In this document: positions 31,943 to 37,496 of the stretch, one piece after another
Layout: each line of letters opens with the position of its first letter
How positions within the stretch are numbered: the stretch's first letter is position 1
Virus record (IMG/VR): IMGVR_UViG_3300027763_000120
Location: 1-37,496 of that record
Strand: one strand, 5' to 3'
Source: a virus
Length of the DNA: 37,496 nt
Position numbers and translations under genes: made by a program
The notes under the pieces: generated by a model
What the model saw: only the letters and a program-made list of their open reading frames with translations
What the model was told of the DNA's origin: nothing
The model's database searches: none

Positions 31943-33486
31943 GCAATTACCACTATGCCTGAACCGCCAGCGCCGCCGTTATTTGGCCCATCGCCACCGC
32001 CGCCGCCTCCTCCTCCCCCTGTACTAGCAGTGCCTGAAGTGCCTGTAGCATTCTGTTGCCCTGCTCCACCGCCTCCCGCTCCACCAGCACCGGGAGAGAC
32101 ACCACCGGCTGTGTAACACCCTGCGCCACCACCGCCAGCGTAAGTAACTGAGGAACCGCTGATGCTGCTAGAACTACCAGCACCGCCAGCCCCCGCCTGA
32201 CTGCCACTCCCTGTTGCACCAACAGCACTAGCCCCACCGCCGCCACCGGGGGCTTCTGGGGATGCTTGTGAAACACCACCGTTATTGCCCTGACTTGGGC
32301 TTGTGGACGGAGTATTGCCAGTCCCAAAAAGCGCAGTGTTATTTGGATGCCCACCGCCGCCTGATCCACCATTACCGGGAGTTGTTACTGTGTTTGTTGC
32401 GCCACCCCCGCCACCTGTTGACGTGATTGAGAAGAACACGGAATCAGAACCATTAACGCCTCTAGCGCCCGAAATGCCAGCACCACCTCCTGCGCCAACG
32501 GTAACGGTATAAGAGGTTCCCGGTGTTACAGCCAATCCTGTTGCTGTTCTGTACCCGCCAGCCCCGCCGCCGCCACCTCTTGAATACCCGCCACCAGCGC
32601 CACCCGCTACAACAAGGTAGCTAACACTTGTCACGCCAGTCGGGGCAGTCCAGATACCGGACTGATTGAATACGGCAATTTTGCTAGGCGCGGTGAAGGA
32701 CAGGATTACGATGCCAGAGCCGCCCGTTCCACCAGTAGTTGTTTGTGAACCACCGCCGCCACCGCCCGTATTGGCAGTCCCGTTTGAACCTGACGTTGTG
32801 CCACCGTTACCGCCACCACCTGTCCCGCCGTTGCCGGGTGTCGTGCTAAACGAGTTTGCGCCAGCGCCACCACCGCCAGCATACGTAACAGACGATCCGC
32901 TAATACTAGATGCAGTTCCAACGCCGCCAGCGCCGTTTACATTATTAGCGCCATTGCCGCCAACAGCGCCAGCACCGCCCCCGCCACCACCGGCATAGTT
33001 AGCTGACCCGTACGATGAACCGCCGTTGTTGCCCTGCCCTGCCGTTCCAGCACCGCCAGTATAATTAATGCCGTTAACATTAAGACCTTTGCCGCCACCC
33101 GATCCACCAGTGGTAGCCATATTTGCGTTGAAGTTTGCCGCGCCACCACCGCCGCCATCGCCTTTTACGGATGTGATAGTAGAGAATACAGAATCATTGC
33201 CCTGCGATGCATCAGCGCCAGCCGCACCGCCAGCACCACCAGCACCAATAGTTACTGTATATGATACTGCTGGAGTTACCGCTAAACTCGTTGCCGTTCT
33301 GAATCCACCAGCACCCCCGCCACCACCGCTAGAACCACCGCCGCCGCCACCACCTCCCGCAACAACAAGATAATCAACCTTTGTAACCCCGGTAGGCGCA
33401 ACCCACGTTCCAGACGCAGTGAACTGCTGGATGACTAGAAAACCACTAGCGCCTCTAGTAAGAAAGAAATTAGGGGCAGCAAACAC
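31936..33486 (-). CDS. double glycine-rich tail adhesin (516 aa)
   Basis: Two consecutive Gly-rich domains in one chain: residues ~18-270 and ~271-516. Each begins with an F-x-x-SG-x-W-APTGV strand followed by YLVVAGG, then poly-Gly runs, GAGG-F/Y-RTAT, TVTIGAGG or TVTVGAGG, SVF-S-ITS, SSISGSSVTYAGGGGAG, and ends in GGSGIV-x-I. The W-x-APTGV-YLVVAGG opening matches the Gly_rich_2 type domain of phage receptor-binding proteins. Gly exceeds one third of residues, and the other strand therefore shows long Pro-rich frames without meaning. Likely cell-surface adhesin. Confidence 0.8.
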   Translation of the reverse strand: MFAAPNFFLTRGASGFLVIQQFTASGTWVAPTGVTKVDYLVVAGGGGGGGGSSGGGGGAGGFRTATSLAVTPAVSYTVTIGAGGAGGAAGADASQGNDSVFSTITSVKGDGGGGGAANFNANMATTGGSGGGKGLNVNGINYTGGAGTAGQGNNGGSSYGSANYAGGGGGGAGAVGGNGANNVNGAGGVGTASSISGSSVTYAGGGGAGANSFSTTPGNGGTGGGGNGGTTSGSNGTANTGGGGGGSQTTTGGTGGSGIVILSFTAPSKIAVFNQSGIWTAPTGVTSVSYLVVAGGAGGGYSRGGGGGAGGYRTATGLAVTPGTSYTVTVGAGGGAGISGARGVNGSDSVFFSITSTGGGGGATNTVTTPGNGGSGGGGHPNNTALFGTGNTPSTSPSQGNNGGVSQASPEAPGGGGGASAVGATGSGSQAGAGGAGSSSSISGSSVTYAGGGGAGCYTAGGVSPGAGGAGGGGAGQQNATGTSGTASTGGGGGGGGGDGPNNGGAGGSGIVVIAW

Positions 33487-34802
33487 TACGCAAACGCCTG
33501 TGCGTAGTTGCCATACCAGCTTGTACCGTTAGCCACAAAGCTAATTACGTCTACTGCTGAAGCCGTAGCAGTTATCGTTGGGGCAGTGCCGCCCGGAAAT
33601 TTAACCGATGTGAACGTAGCCGTAGTCATGCCTGTAGCAGCTTGCGTCAGTATAAGGATAAAACTCTTGCCAGCAGTAGCAGTCGGCATTGTAAACGTGC
33701 AAGGCGTTGATGCGGTTAGCGTAGCCGTAAGAACCGTTCCATTGGTCAAAGCAAGGGTAGATGACGCGCCAACCGTCCCAACTGCTTGCAGGGTTTCAAC
33801 ATAATTGGTTACGGTTGGATTCGTCAGCGTCTTTGCTGTTAGGGTCTGCGTTGACCCAAGATTGACCAAGGTATCTGTAGCACCGGGCAGGGTGTATGAG
33901 AAAGCACCAGTCACTACAAAAGTGCTGGCAAAGTTACCCGACATGGTGATAGTGCTGGCTACGTTATTGGCAACGCCTGTCCCGCCATTGTTTGCCGGTA
34001 AGGTTCCGGTAACGCCGGTAGAAAGCGGAAGACTTGTCGCGCTGGTTAGAACAAGAGCCGTAGGCGTACCAAGTGCTGGCGTCACAAGAGTTGGTGAAGT
34101 GGCAAATACGTTAGCCCCGGTTCCGGTTTCATCCGTGAGCGCAGCAGCTAGGTTGGCACTTGACGGGGTAGCAAGAAATGTAGCTACGCCGGTTCCAAGA
34201 CCAGAAACACCCGTAGAGATTGGTAGGCCGGTTGCGCTAGTAAGAACAATAGCGGTAGGGGTGCCAAGTGCTGGCGTTACAAGTGTAGGCGACGTTGCAA
34301 ATACAGCAGACCCAGTGCCTGTTTCATCTGTAAGCGCAGCAGCTAGGTTAGAGCTTGATGGTGTAGCAAGAAAGGTAGCTACGTTGCTCCCAAGCCCGGA
34401 TACACCCGTTGAAATTGGTAAACCTGTTACGTTGGTAGCTACAAAGGCCGCAGGGGTTCCCAGTCCAATTGCGTTACCGGACGCATCAAGATAAACGCCC
34501 TTACTAGACGGGTAGGTAACAAATACGTCTTTGGTCCCTGCGCTGAAAGTTAGCGCCGTGGGTTGGCTTGCAGAGCTAGTGGCAAGAATTGTCGTACGCG
34601 CAAGCGTGGTGCCAGATGTGCTGTATGTCCCAATCCCAACTTCCCATTCGGAAGTTCCTTGCCCAGCGATACAGTAGTAGGTTGTATTACTGTTACCAAT
34701 AACAGCAAATGACTGAAACCCGGTAGCCGCACCAAGTAAGGTTGCAGTCCCCGTAGTAACAGTAGTAGTTTCTTTTACCCGATCCGCAGTAACGAGGGCC
34801 AT
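33486..34802 (-). CDS. tail fibre protein with 65-residue tandem repeats (438 aa)
   Basis: The N terminus (MALVTADRVKETTTVTTGTA, then FSAGTKDVFVTYPSSKGVYL) is a known fibre attachment-type domain of phages. Residues 126-255 are two near-identical 65-residue units (TGLPISTGVSGLG, ATPSS, LTDETGTG, FATSPTLVTPALGTP), and a third unit begins at 256 and passes into GTLPANNGGTG. The C terminus is beta-rich (FTMPTATAGKSFILILTQA). The repeats probably form a trimeric shaft. The gene precedes the Gly-rich adhesin with a one-base overlap. Confidence 0.88.
   Translation of the reverse strand: MALVTADRVKETTTVTTGTATLLGAATGFQSFAVIGNSNTTYYCIAGQGTSEWEVGIGTYSTSGTTLARTTILATSSASQPTALTFSAGTKDVFVTYPSSKGVYLDASGNAIGLGTPAAFVATNVTGLPISTGVSGLGSNVATFLATPSSSNLAAALTDETGTGSAVFATSPTLVTPALGTPTAIVLTSATGLPISTGVSGLGTGVATFLATPSSANLAAALTDETGTGANVFATSPTLVTPALGTPTALVLTSATSLPLSTGVTGTLPANNGGTGVANNVASTITMSGNFASTFVVTGAFSYTLPGATDTLVNLGSTQTLTAKTLTNPTVTNYVETLQAVGTVGASSTLALTNGTVLTATLTASTPCTFTMPTATAGKSFILILTQAATGMTTATFTSVKFPGGTAPTITATASAVDVISFVANGTSWYGNYAQAFA
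34038..34427 (-). repeat. two 195-bp tandem repeats inside the tail fibre gene
   Basis: Copies at 34233-34427 and 34038-34232, in frame, with period 195 bases; a partial third unit continues below 34038. Segments such as GCGCAGCAGCTAGGTT recur exactly 195 bases apart. Unequal recombination could change shaft length in 65-residue steps. Confidence 0.85.
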
Positions 34803-34811
34803 AGCATTTCC

Positions 34812-35117
34812 TTAACTTGTATTTATATTTGTCCAACTAGAGGTCTGGGATGTATCCACCAGACCCCAAAACAAAAGTGGTCTTACCGTTCCTACAGAAC
34901 CTGTTGCCGACACTCCGGTAATATTTACAGTCTGAGTAACCGCTTCCTGTCCAAGTGTGCCTGTTGCCAGTACGCCAGTTATTGTTACCGCAACGATTAC
35001 AACAGTAGTGACAGAACCTATAGCACCACTTGCGGTTACGCCAGTTAAAGCAACACTTTTGTCTGTGCTAGGTAAAGCACTAAACGGTGTCTCTGCAAAT
35101 GCGGAGCTACCAAACAT
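34812..35117 (-). CDS. small virion protein with repeated TGVxATGxxG units (101 aa)
   Basis: Three short beta units of similar sequence: ALTGVTASGAIGSV, TITGVLATGTLGQE and NITGVSATGSVGTV (about 24 residues apart). They are followed by a short tail LLFWGLVDTSQTSSW. This repeat type is common in small proteins of phage tail clusters. The N terminus MFGSSAFAETPFS is typical as well. Probably a structural or decoration protein; exact place in the virion unknown. Confidence 0.7.
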   Translation of the reverse strand: MFGSSAFAETPFSALPSTDKSVALTGVTASGAIGSVTTVVIVAVTITGVLATGTLGQEAVTQTVNITGVSATGSVGTVRPLLFWGLVDTSQTSSWTNINTS

Positions 35118-35120
35118 AAG

Positions 35121-35612
35121 TTACGTCGTGGAAAAACGAATCAAGGCAGCGGCTGTGGTATTTGACGGCATCAGTATCGTAAACGTGCCAGCAACAACTG
35201 TCTGAGCGGTAAAGGTATGCACAGAAATAGCCTTGTTGCTTTGAGTTGAGTTATACAAAAAAACCGTGTCAAAAGACGTAGAGAGCGTTACCGTTGTATA
35301 CGCAATACTTGCCGAAGGCGTCCAGTAAGCCACGCCCGCAGTTATAGAACTGTTGGTTGACGCAGGAGTGTTTCCGTTAGTTACCGTCACCCCGCCAGCA
35401 GTATAACCAGTCCCAGACACTTCTCCGGTAGCAGAATACACAGTGGTAGAAGCGTTTAAAGTAGCCGAAGCTAAATACAGCGCCGCCTTTACCGTATCAG
35501 TAGTCGGAGAAGTTAGGCTTGTGCGGGAAGTAATTGTTGATGTGCCAAGCTGGTGCTGCCCAAGCATTAACTCAGACATGAAGCTGGTGCAAAGTGATTG
35601 AGTATTTGCCAT
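35121..35612 (-). CDS. small beta-rich virion protein, paralogue of the 140-aa protein (163 aa)
   Basis: Shares with the gene at 35813-36235 a central block: KAALYLASATLNASTTVYSA, then TGEVSGTGYTAGGVTV here, against KIALYTNAATLNASTAVYTA and TGEVTDTGYTATGETL there. A W-x-S/D segment and a closing beta region ending IRFSTT (IIRIA in the relative) also match. It appears to be an old duplication. The fold looks all-beta. A virion surface or tail role is likely from context. Confidence 0.75.
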   Translation of the reverse strand: MANTQSLCTSFMSELMLGQHQLGTSTITSRTSLTSPTTDTVKAALYLASATLNASTTVYSATGEVSGTGYTAGGVTVTNGNTPASTNSSITAGVAYWTPSASIAYTTVTLSTSFDTVFLYNSTQSNKAISVHTFTAQTVVAGTFTILMPSNTTAAALIRFSTT

Positions 35613-35621
35613 AATATTTCC

Positions 35622-35816
35622 TTAGCCTAAAGGCGCTACTTCTACAAATGGGGAAAAAGACTTTTTAAGTGTTACATGAGCGGAACGATGCACCAACTCA
35701 CCCGCATCCCGGTATTCAACCCAAGTAGTCAGTTCGTTATCATTATCAATGGTGCCTTCCCGCTTCTCCAGCAGGGATTCTTCCATATCGCCTTTGGTTG
35801 TCGTAATAAGCATCAC
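35622..35816 (-). CDS. small conserved virion-cluster protein (64 aa)
   Basis: Short acidic-to-basic protein: LITTTKGDMEESLLEKREGT, then TTWVEYRDAGELVHRSAHVT and SFSPFVEVAPLG. I have seen short phage proteins with this MEES-x-LEK-x-EG and EYRDxGELVHRSxHV pattern between tail genes. It overlaps the upstream paralogue by 4 bases. Function unknown. Confidence 0.7.
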   Translation of the reverse strand: MMLITTTKGDMEESLLEKREGTIDNDNELTTWVEYRDAGELVHRSAHVTLKKSFSPFVEVAPLG

Positions 35817-36235
35817 GCAATCCTTATGATGGCTGACGTATTATCTGGCGAAGGAAACTGCACGGTGAACGTCGTGGTAGATGTCTTATCTGAACCGAAG
35901 TCCAGAACGCAGACTGTCCCACCACTGACTTTGTAGATCAGCGCACCACGGGCGGTAATAGCGCCTGACCATGAAACATTGTCAAACGACCAATAAGATA
36001 CGTTGCTTGTAACAACAGGGACTGTGCTAACTACCAAAGTCTCTCCAGTCGCCGTATAGCCTGTATCTGTAACCTCACCCGTGGCGGTATAGACCGCAGT
36101 TGATGCATTCAGCGTAGCTGCATTGGTATACAGGGCAATCTTGAATACGTCTGTAGTGCCGGTAGCAAAGTTATATGACCCGCTAGGCATCCCCAAGAGG
36201 AAAGCGTCAGTTGTGTAGTTGCCCGTAAATGCCAT
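35813..36235 (-). CDS. small beta-rich virion protein, paralogue of the 163-aa protein (140 aa)
   Basis: All-beta appearance, MAFTGNYTTDAFLLGMPSGS at the start and VQFPSPDNTSAIIRIA at the end, with the ALY-x-x-x-ATLNAS-T-VY-ATGEV block shared with the gene at 35121-35612. It contains the WSFDNVSWSGAITARGALIY strand pair typical of small phage structural proteins. It starts in a one-base overlap with the adaptor gene's stop. Confidence 0.75.
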   Translation of the reverse strand: MAFTGNYTTDAFLLGMPSGSYNFATGTTDVFKIALYTNAATLNASTAVYTATGEVTDTGYTATGETLVVSTVPVVTSNVSYWSFDNVSWSGAITARGALIYKVSGGTVCVLDFGSDKTSTTTFTVQFPSPDNTSAIIRIA

Positions 36236-36981
36236 TATTTCACCGGAACCCTAGCTTGCCCACTACGGTAAGCATCTTGGCGCTCAAGGCCATCACCCAA
36301 CCGTTTAGCCAGCATGAGGGCTTCTTGATACTTGCCGTTGTAGTTGGCAAGGATATCTGCTTCAGCCTTTTGGAACGTGCAAGCTTCAACCATTGCACCG
36401 TAGAGCAGGACTGAATCAATGTTATCCCCTAACCAAGTCTGACCACCAGATACCGTTGTGATGCTCTCAGGATAGTAGTAGTAGTGAAGCTCTATATAGT
36501 ACGCAGCATCAGGCATTGGCCCCAGAATAAACGACAACTCCGTAGTCGGGGTGTAAGGAGAAGTGCTGCTTGTGGTAGGGCCGAACAGGGCGTAATACGC
36601 TGGAACACCAGTATCATTTGGCGAAGGATAGGACTCGCGTATGAAGTTAGCGTCTTTATTCAACAGGAAAGAATACGTGCCGGTATTAAGGTTTGTCCCA
36701 GTAACGCCCGTAACGACTGCCATTGAAAATGGAGCCAGAAAGTCAGTAGGGCAGGACAGATAATTGTTGTTTGCAGTTGTAGCGCCAACCACATTCTTAC
36801 GCAACGAAGGAAACTGAACAGAGTTGTATATACGCTGTTCAGCTTGGGTGATGAACGTATTGATCTGCTGTACGCTGGTAAGGGTAGTCGCGGTTACTCC
36901 GTCGCTACCGTAGAAAATGGTATCGGGGAAGTCGGACTCAAGGTAACCCTTGATCGTTAGAAACAGCGTAGAGTAGTTCAT
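36235..36981 (-). CDS. head-tail adaptor-like protein (248 aa)
   Basis: The pattern fits a common phage adaptor family. An N-terminal helical part (MNYSTLFLTIKGYLESDFPD, then INTFITQAEQRIYNSVQFPS) leads to LPTDFLAPF-like CPTDFLAPFSMAVV, SYPSPNDTGVPAYYALFG, ILGPMPDAAYYIELHYYYYP, and a C-terminal helix with LLYGAMVEACTFQKAEAD and YQEALMLAKRLGDG. Such proteins join portal and tail in podovirus-like particles. Position early in the leftward virion operon agrees with this role. Confidence 0.8.
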   Translation of the reverse strand: MNYSTLFLTIKGYLESDFPDTIFYGSDGVTATTLTSVQQINTFITQAEQRIYNSVQFPSLRKNVVGATTANNNYLSCPTDFLAPFSMAVVTGVTGTNLNTGTYSFLLNKDANFIRESYPSPNDTGVPAYYALFGPTTSSTSPYTPTTELSFILGPMPDAAYYIELHYYYYPESITTVSGGQTWLGDNIDSVLLYGAMVEACTFQKAEADILANYNGKYQEALMLAKRLGDGLERQDAYRSGQARVPVK

Positions 36982-36984
36982 AGC

Positions 36985-37221
36985 TTAGGCCATTGGGCCA
37001 CGAGCCATCTTGCCTTTGGTCTGCGCCTTACCGCCGCGCACCTGAATACCAGAGGTCTTGATCTCATTGTTCATCGAAGTGCTGACATTGCCAACACTCA
37101 TGCGCCGGTTGCTAAGTTCGCTCATATCCTTACCAGAACCGGGGTTATTGCTAACCGTTACAGATTTACCGGTCATCGTGTGCGGCTTGGCATAGGCAGA
37201 TGCGGGGAGATTGTCAGCCAT
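36985..37221 (-). CDS. small basic virion-cluster protein (78 aa)
   Basis: Disordered-looking, Ser/Gly/Lys-rich protein: DNLPASAYAKPHTMTGKSVT at the start and the conserved-looking IKTSGIQVRGGKAQTKGKMA followed by RGPMA at the end. Similar short proteins ending in R-G-x-G-A-x-T-K-G-x-x-ARGPMA occur in environmental phages. It overlaps the next upstream gene's stop (TAATG). Perhaps a DNA-binding or capsid-associated small protein. Confidence 0.7.
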   Translation of the reverse strand: MADNLPASAYAKPHTMTGKSVTVSNNPGSGKDMSELSNRRMSVGNVSTSMNNEIKTSGIQVRGGKAQTKGKMARGPMA

Positions 37222-37385
37222 TATTTGCCCCTTTGATTGTTTGCGCGAGCCATATTACGACCAACTGCCTTCATTGAAGCCGAAGTAACGCCGCCCTTTT
37301 TCATGCCGTGCATCGACTTCTCATGGCCCTTTACGCCCTTTTTCACTTCGACATCGGCAATTTGCTTAACTTGTTTCTTATCCAT
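37221..37385 (-). CDS. small basic protein with KKGG...GRNMARANNQ motif (54 aa)
   Basis: An ATG at 37385 follows AGGAGATTCAA and the frame runs 54 codons to a TAA that overlaps the next start. The product is strongly basic: VKKGVKGHEKSMHGMKKGG, then SMKAVGRNMARANNQRGK. This ending is a hallmark of a short protein family I know from many environmental tailed phages, located between capsid/portal and adaptor genes. Function unknown, possibly nucleic-acid contact in the virion. Confidence 0.75.
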   Translation of the reverse strand: MDKKQVKQIADVEVKKGVKGHEKSMHGMKKGGVTSASMKAVGRNMARANNQRGK

Positions 37386-37394
37386 TTGAATCTC

Positions 37395-37496
37395 CTAAGT
37401 AACCGCTATTGTAACCGTGCCAATACTAACCGTTAGGGCTAAGTTATTGGGGGTCAAAGCTGCGTCAAACTGCCTAGAACCGCCCACCGGATTCCA
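37395..37496 (-). CDS. 3' end of a leftward virion-cluster gene cut by the window edge
   Basis: Thirty-three codons are open from the right edge to a TAG at 37395-37397: WNPVGGSRQFDAALTPNNLA, then a beta-like GTVTIAVT end. The next gene's AGGAGA site follows immediately. The composition suits a small beta-rich structural protein. The rest lies outside the window. Confidence 0.55.
   Translation of the reverse strand, partial: WNPVGGSRQFDAALTPNNLALTVSIGTVTIAVT

Noticed and set aside
29918-33373. Long Pro-rich plus-strand reading frames opposite the glycine-rich adhesins
   Set aside because: They are the complement of GGN glycine codons (NCC), which removes stops. They have no ribosome binding sites and fall wholly within better-supported leftward genes.
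29700-33400. CRISPR-like array suggested by regularly repeated short motifs
   Set aside because: The repeats are CCACCGCC-type codon runs for polyglycine with irregular spacing inside open reading frames; no cas genes. The Cas4-like nuclease belongs to the replication module.
33805-34494. 229-codon plus-strand frame with internal repeats
   Set aside because: Its repeats merely mirror the 65-residue repeats of the tail fibre on the other strand; no supporting start signal or family.
1-37496. tRNA genes, integrase and attachment sites
   Set aside because: No cloverleaf-like sequence, recombinase motif or att-like repeat was recognised; nearly all bases lie in protein genes.

Overview
The window is part of the genome of a tailed double-stranded DNA bacteriophage (Caudoviricetes), most likely infecting a Gram-negative bacterium. 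It is almost wholly coding. Genes are short and tightly packed with ATGA or TAATG overlaps. There are replication, lysis and tail genes but no bacterial housekeeping gene, rRNA or tRNA. A NinX-type protein, a three-helix holin of the kind known from phages and gene transfer agents of Gram-negative bacteria, an M15 peptidase and small genes opening with MSDTPRTDAE all fit a phage of Pseudomonadota, perhaps freshwater. The host assignment is weak inference. Both ends cut through genes, and terminase, portal, major capsid protein and integrase are not in view.

Layout: positions 1-12404 hold a rightward early and replication block. Positions 12465-37496 hold a leftward late block of internal virion, tail, lysis and fibre genes. 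The two converge on a Rho-independent terminator at 12441-12468.

The rightward block starts with the 3' part of a phage protein, a VRR-NUC nuclease and a run of about ten very small accessory genes (788-3305). In this run the gene junctions are built from two families of repeated DNA that encode a C-terminal peptide plus the ribosome binding site and start of the next gene. It is followed by a compact replication module: family A DNA polymerase with 3'-5' exonuclease, a Cas4/RecB-like nuclease with four cysteines, an HNH endonuclease, an SNF2-type helicase, a conserved small protein, a probable ssDNA-binding protein with a cysteine cluster and acidic tail, a helix-turn-helix protein and a primase-helicase. 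The polymerase carries Leu at the position equivalent to E. coli Pol I Phe762.

The leftward block is transcribed from beyond the right edge. It runs through small virion proteins, an adaptor protein, two paralogous small structural proteins, repeat-containing fibres, glycine-rich adhesin-like proteins and a four-gene lysis cassette. It continues with an 811-residue tail protein, internal virion proteins flanking a methyltransferase and a DDxxD-type helical protein, an 888-residue muramidase-containing protein and finally a 2150-residue polyvalent protein. Giant internal proteins and the absence of any tape-measure gene here suggest a short-tailed (podovirus-like) virion whose internal proteins are ejected into the host.

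The points most worth following are the gene-junction repeat cassettes, the unclassified SSB-like protein and the decapeptide it shares with the primase, the methyltransferase/DDxxD pair inside the virion operon, and the triplicated glycine-rich module.
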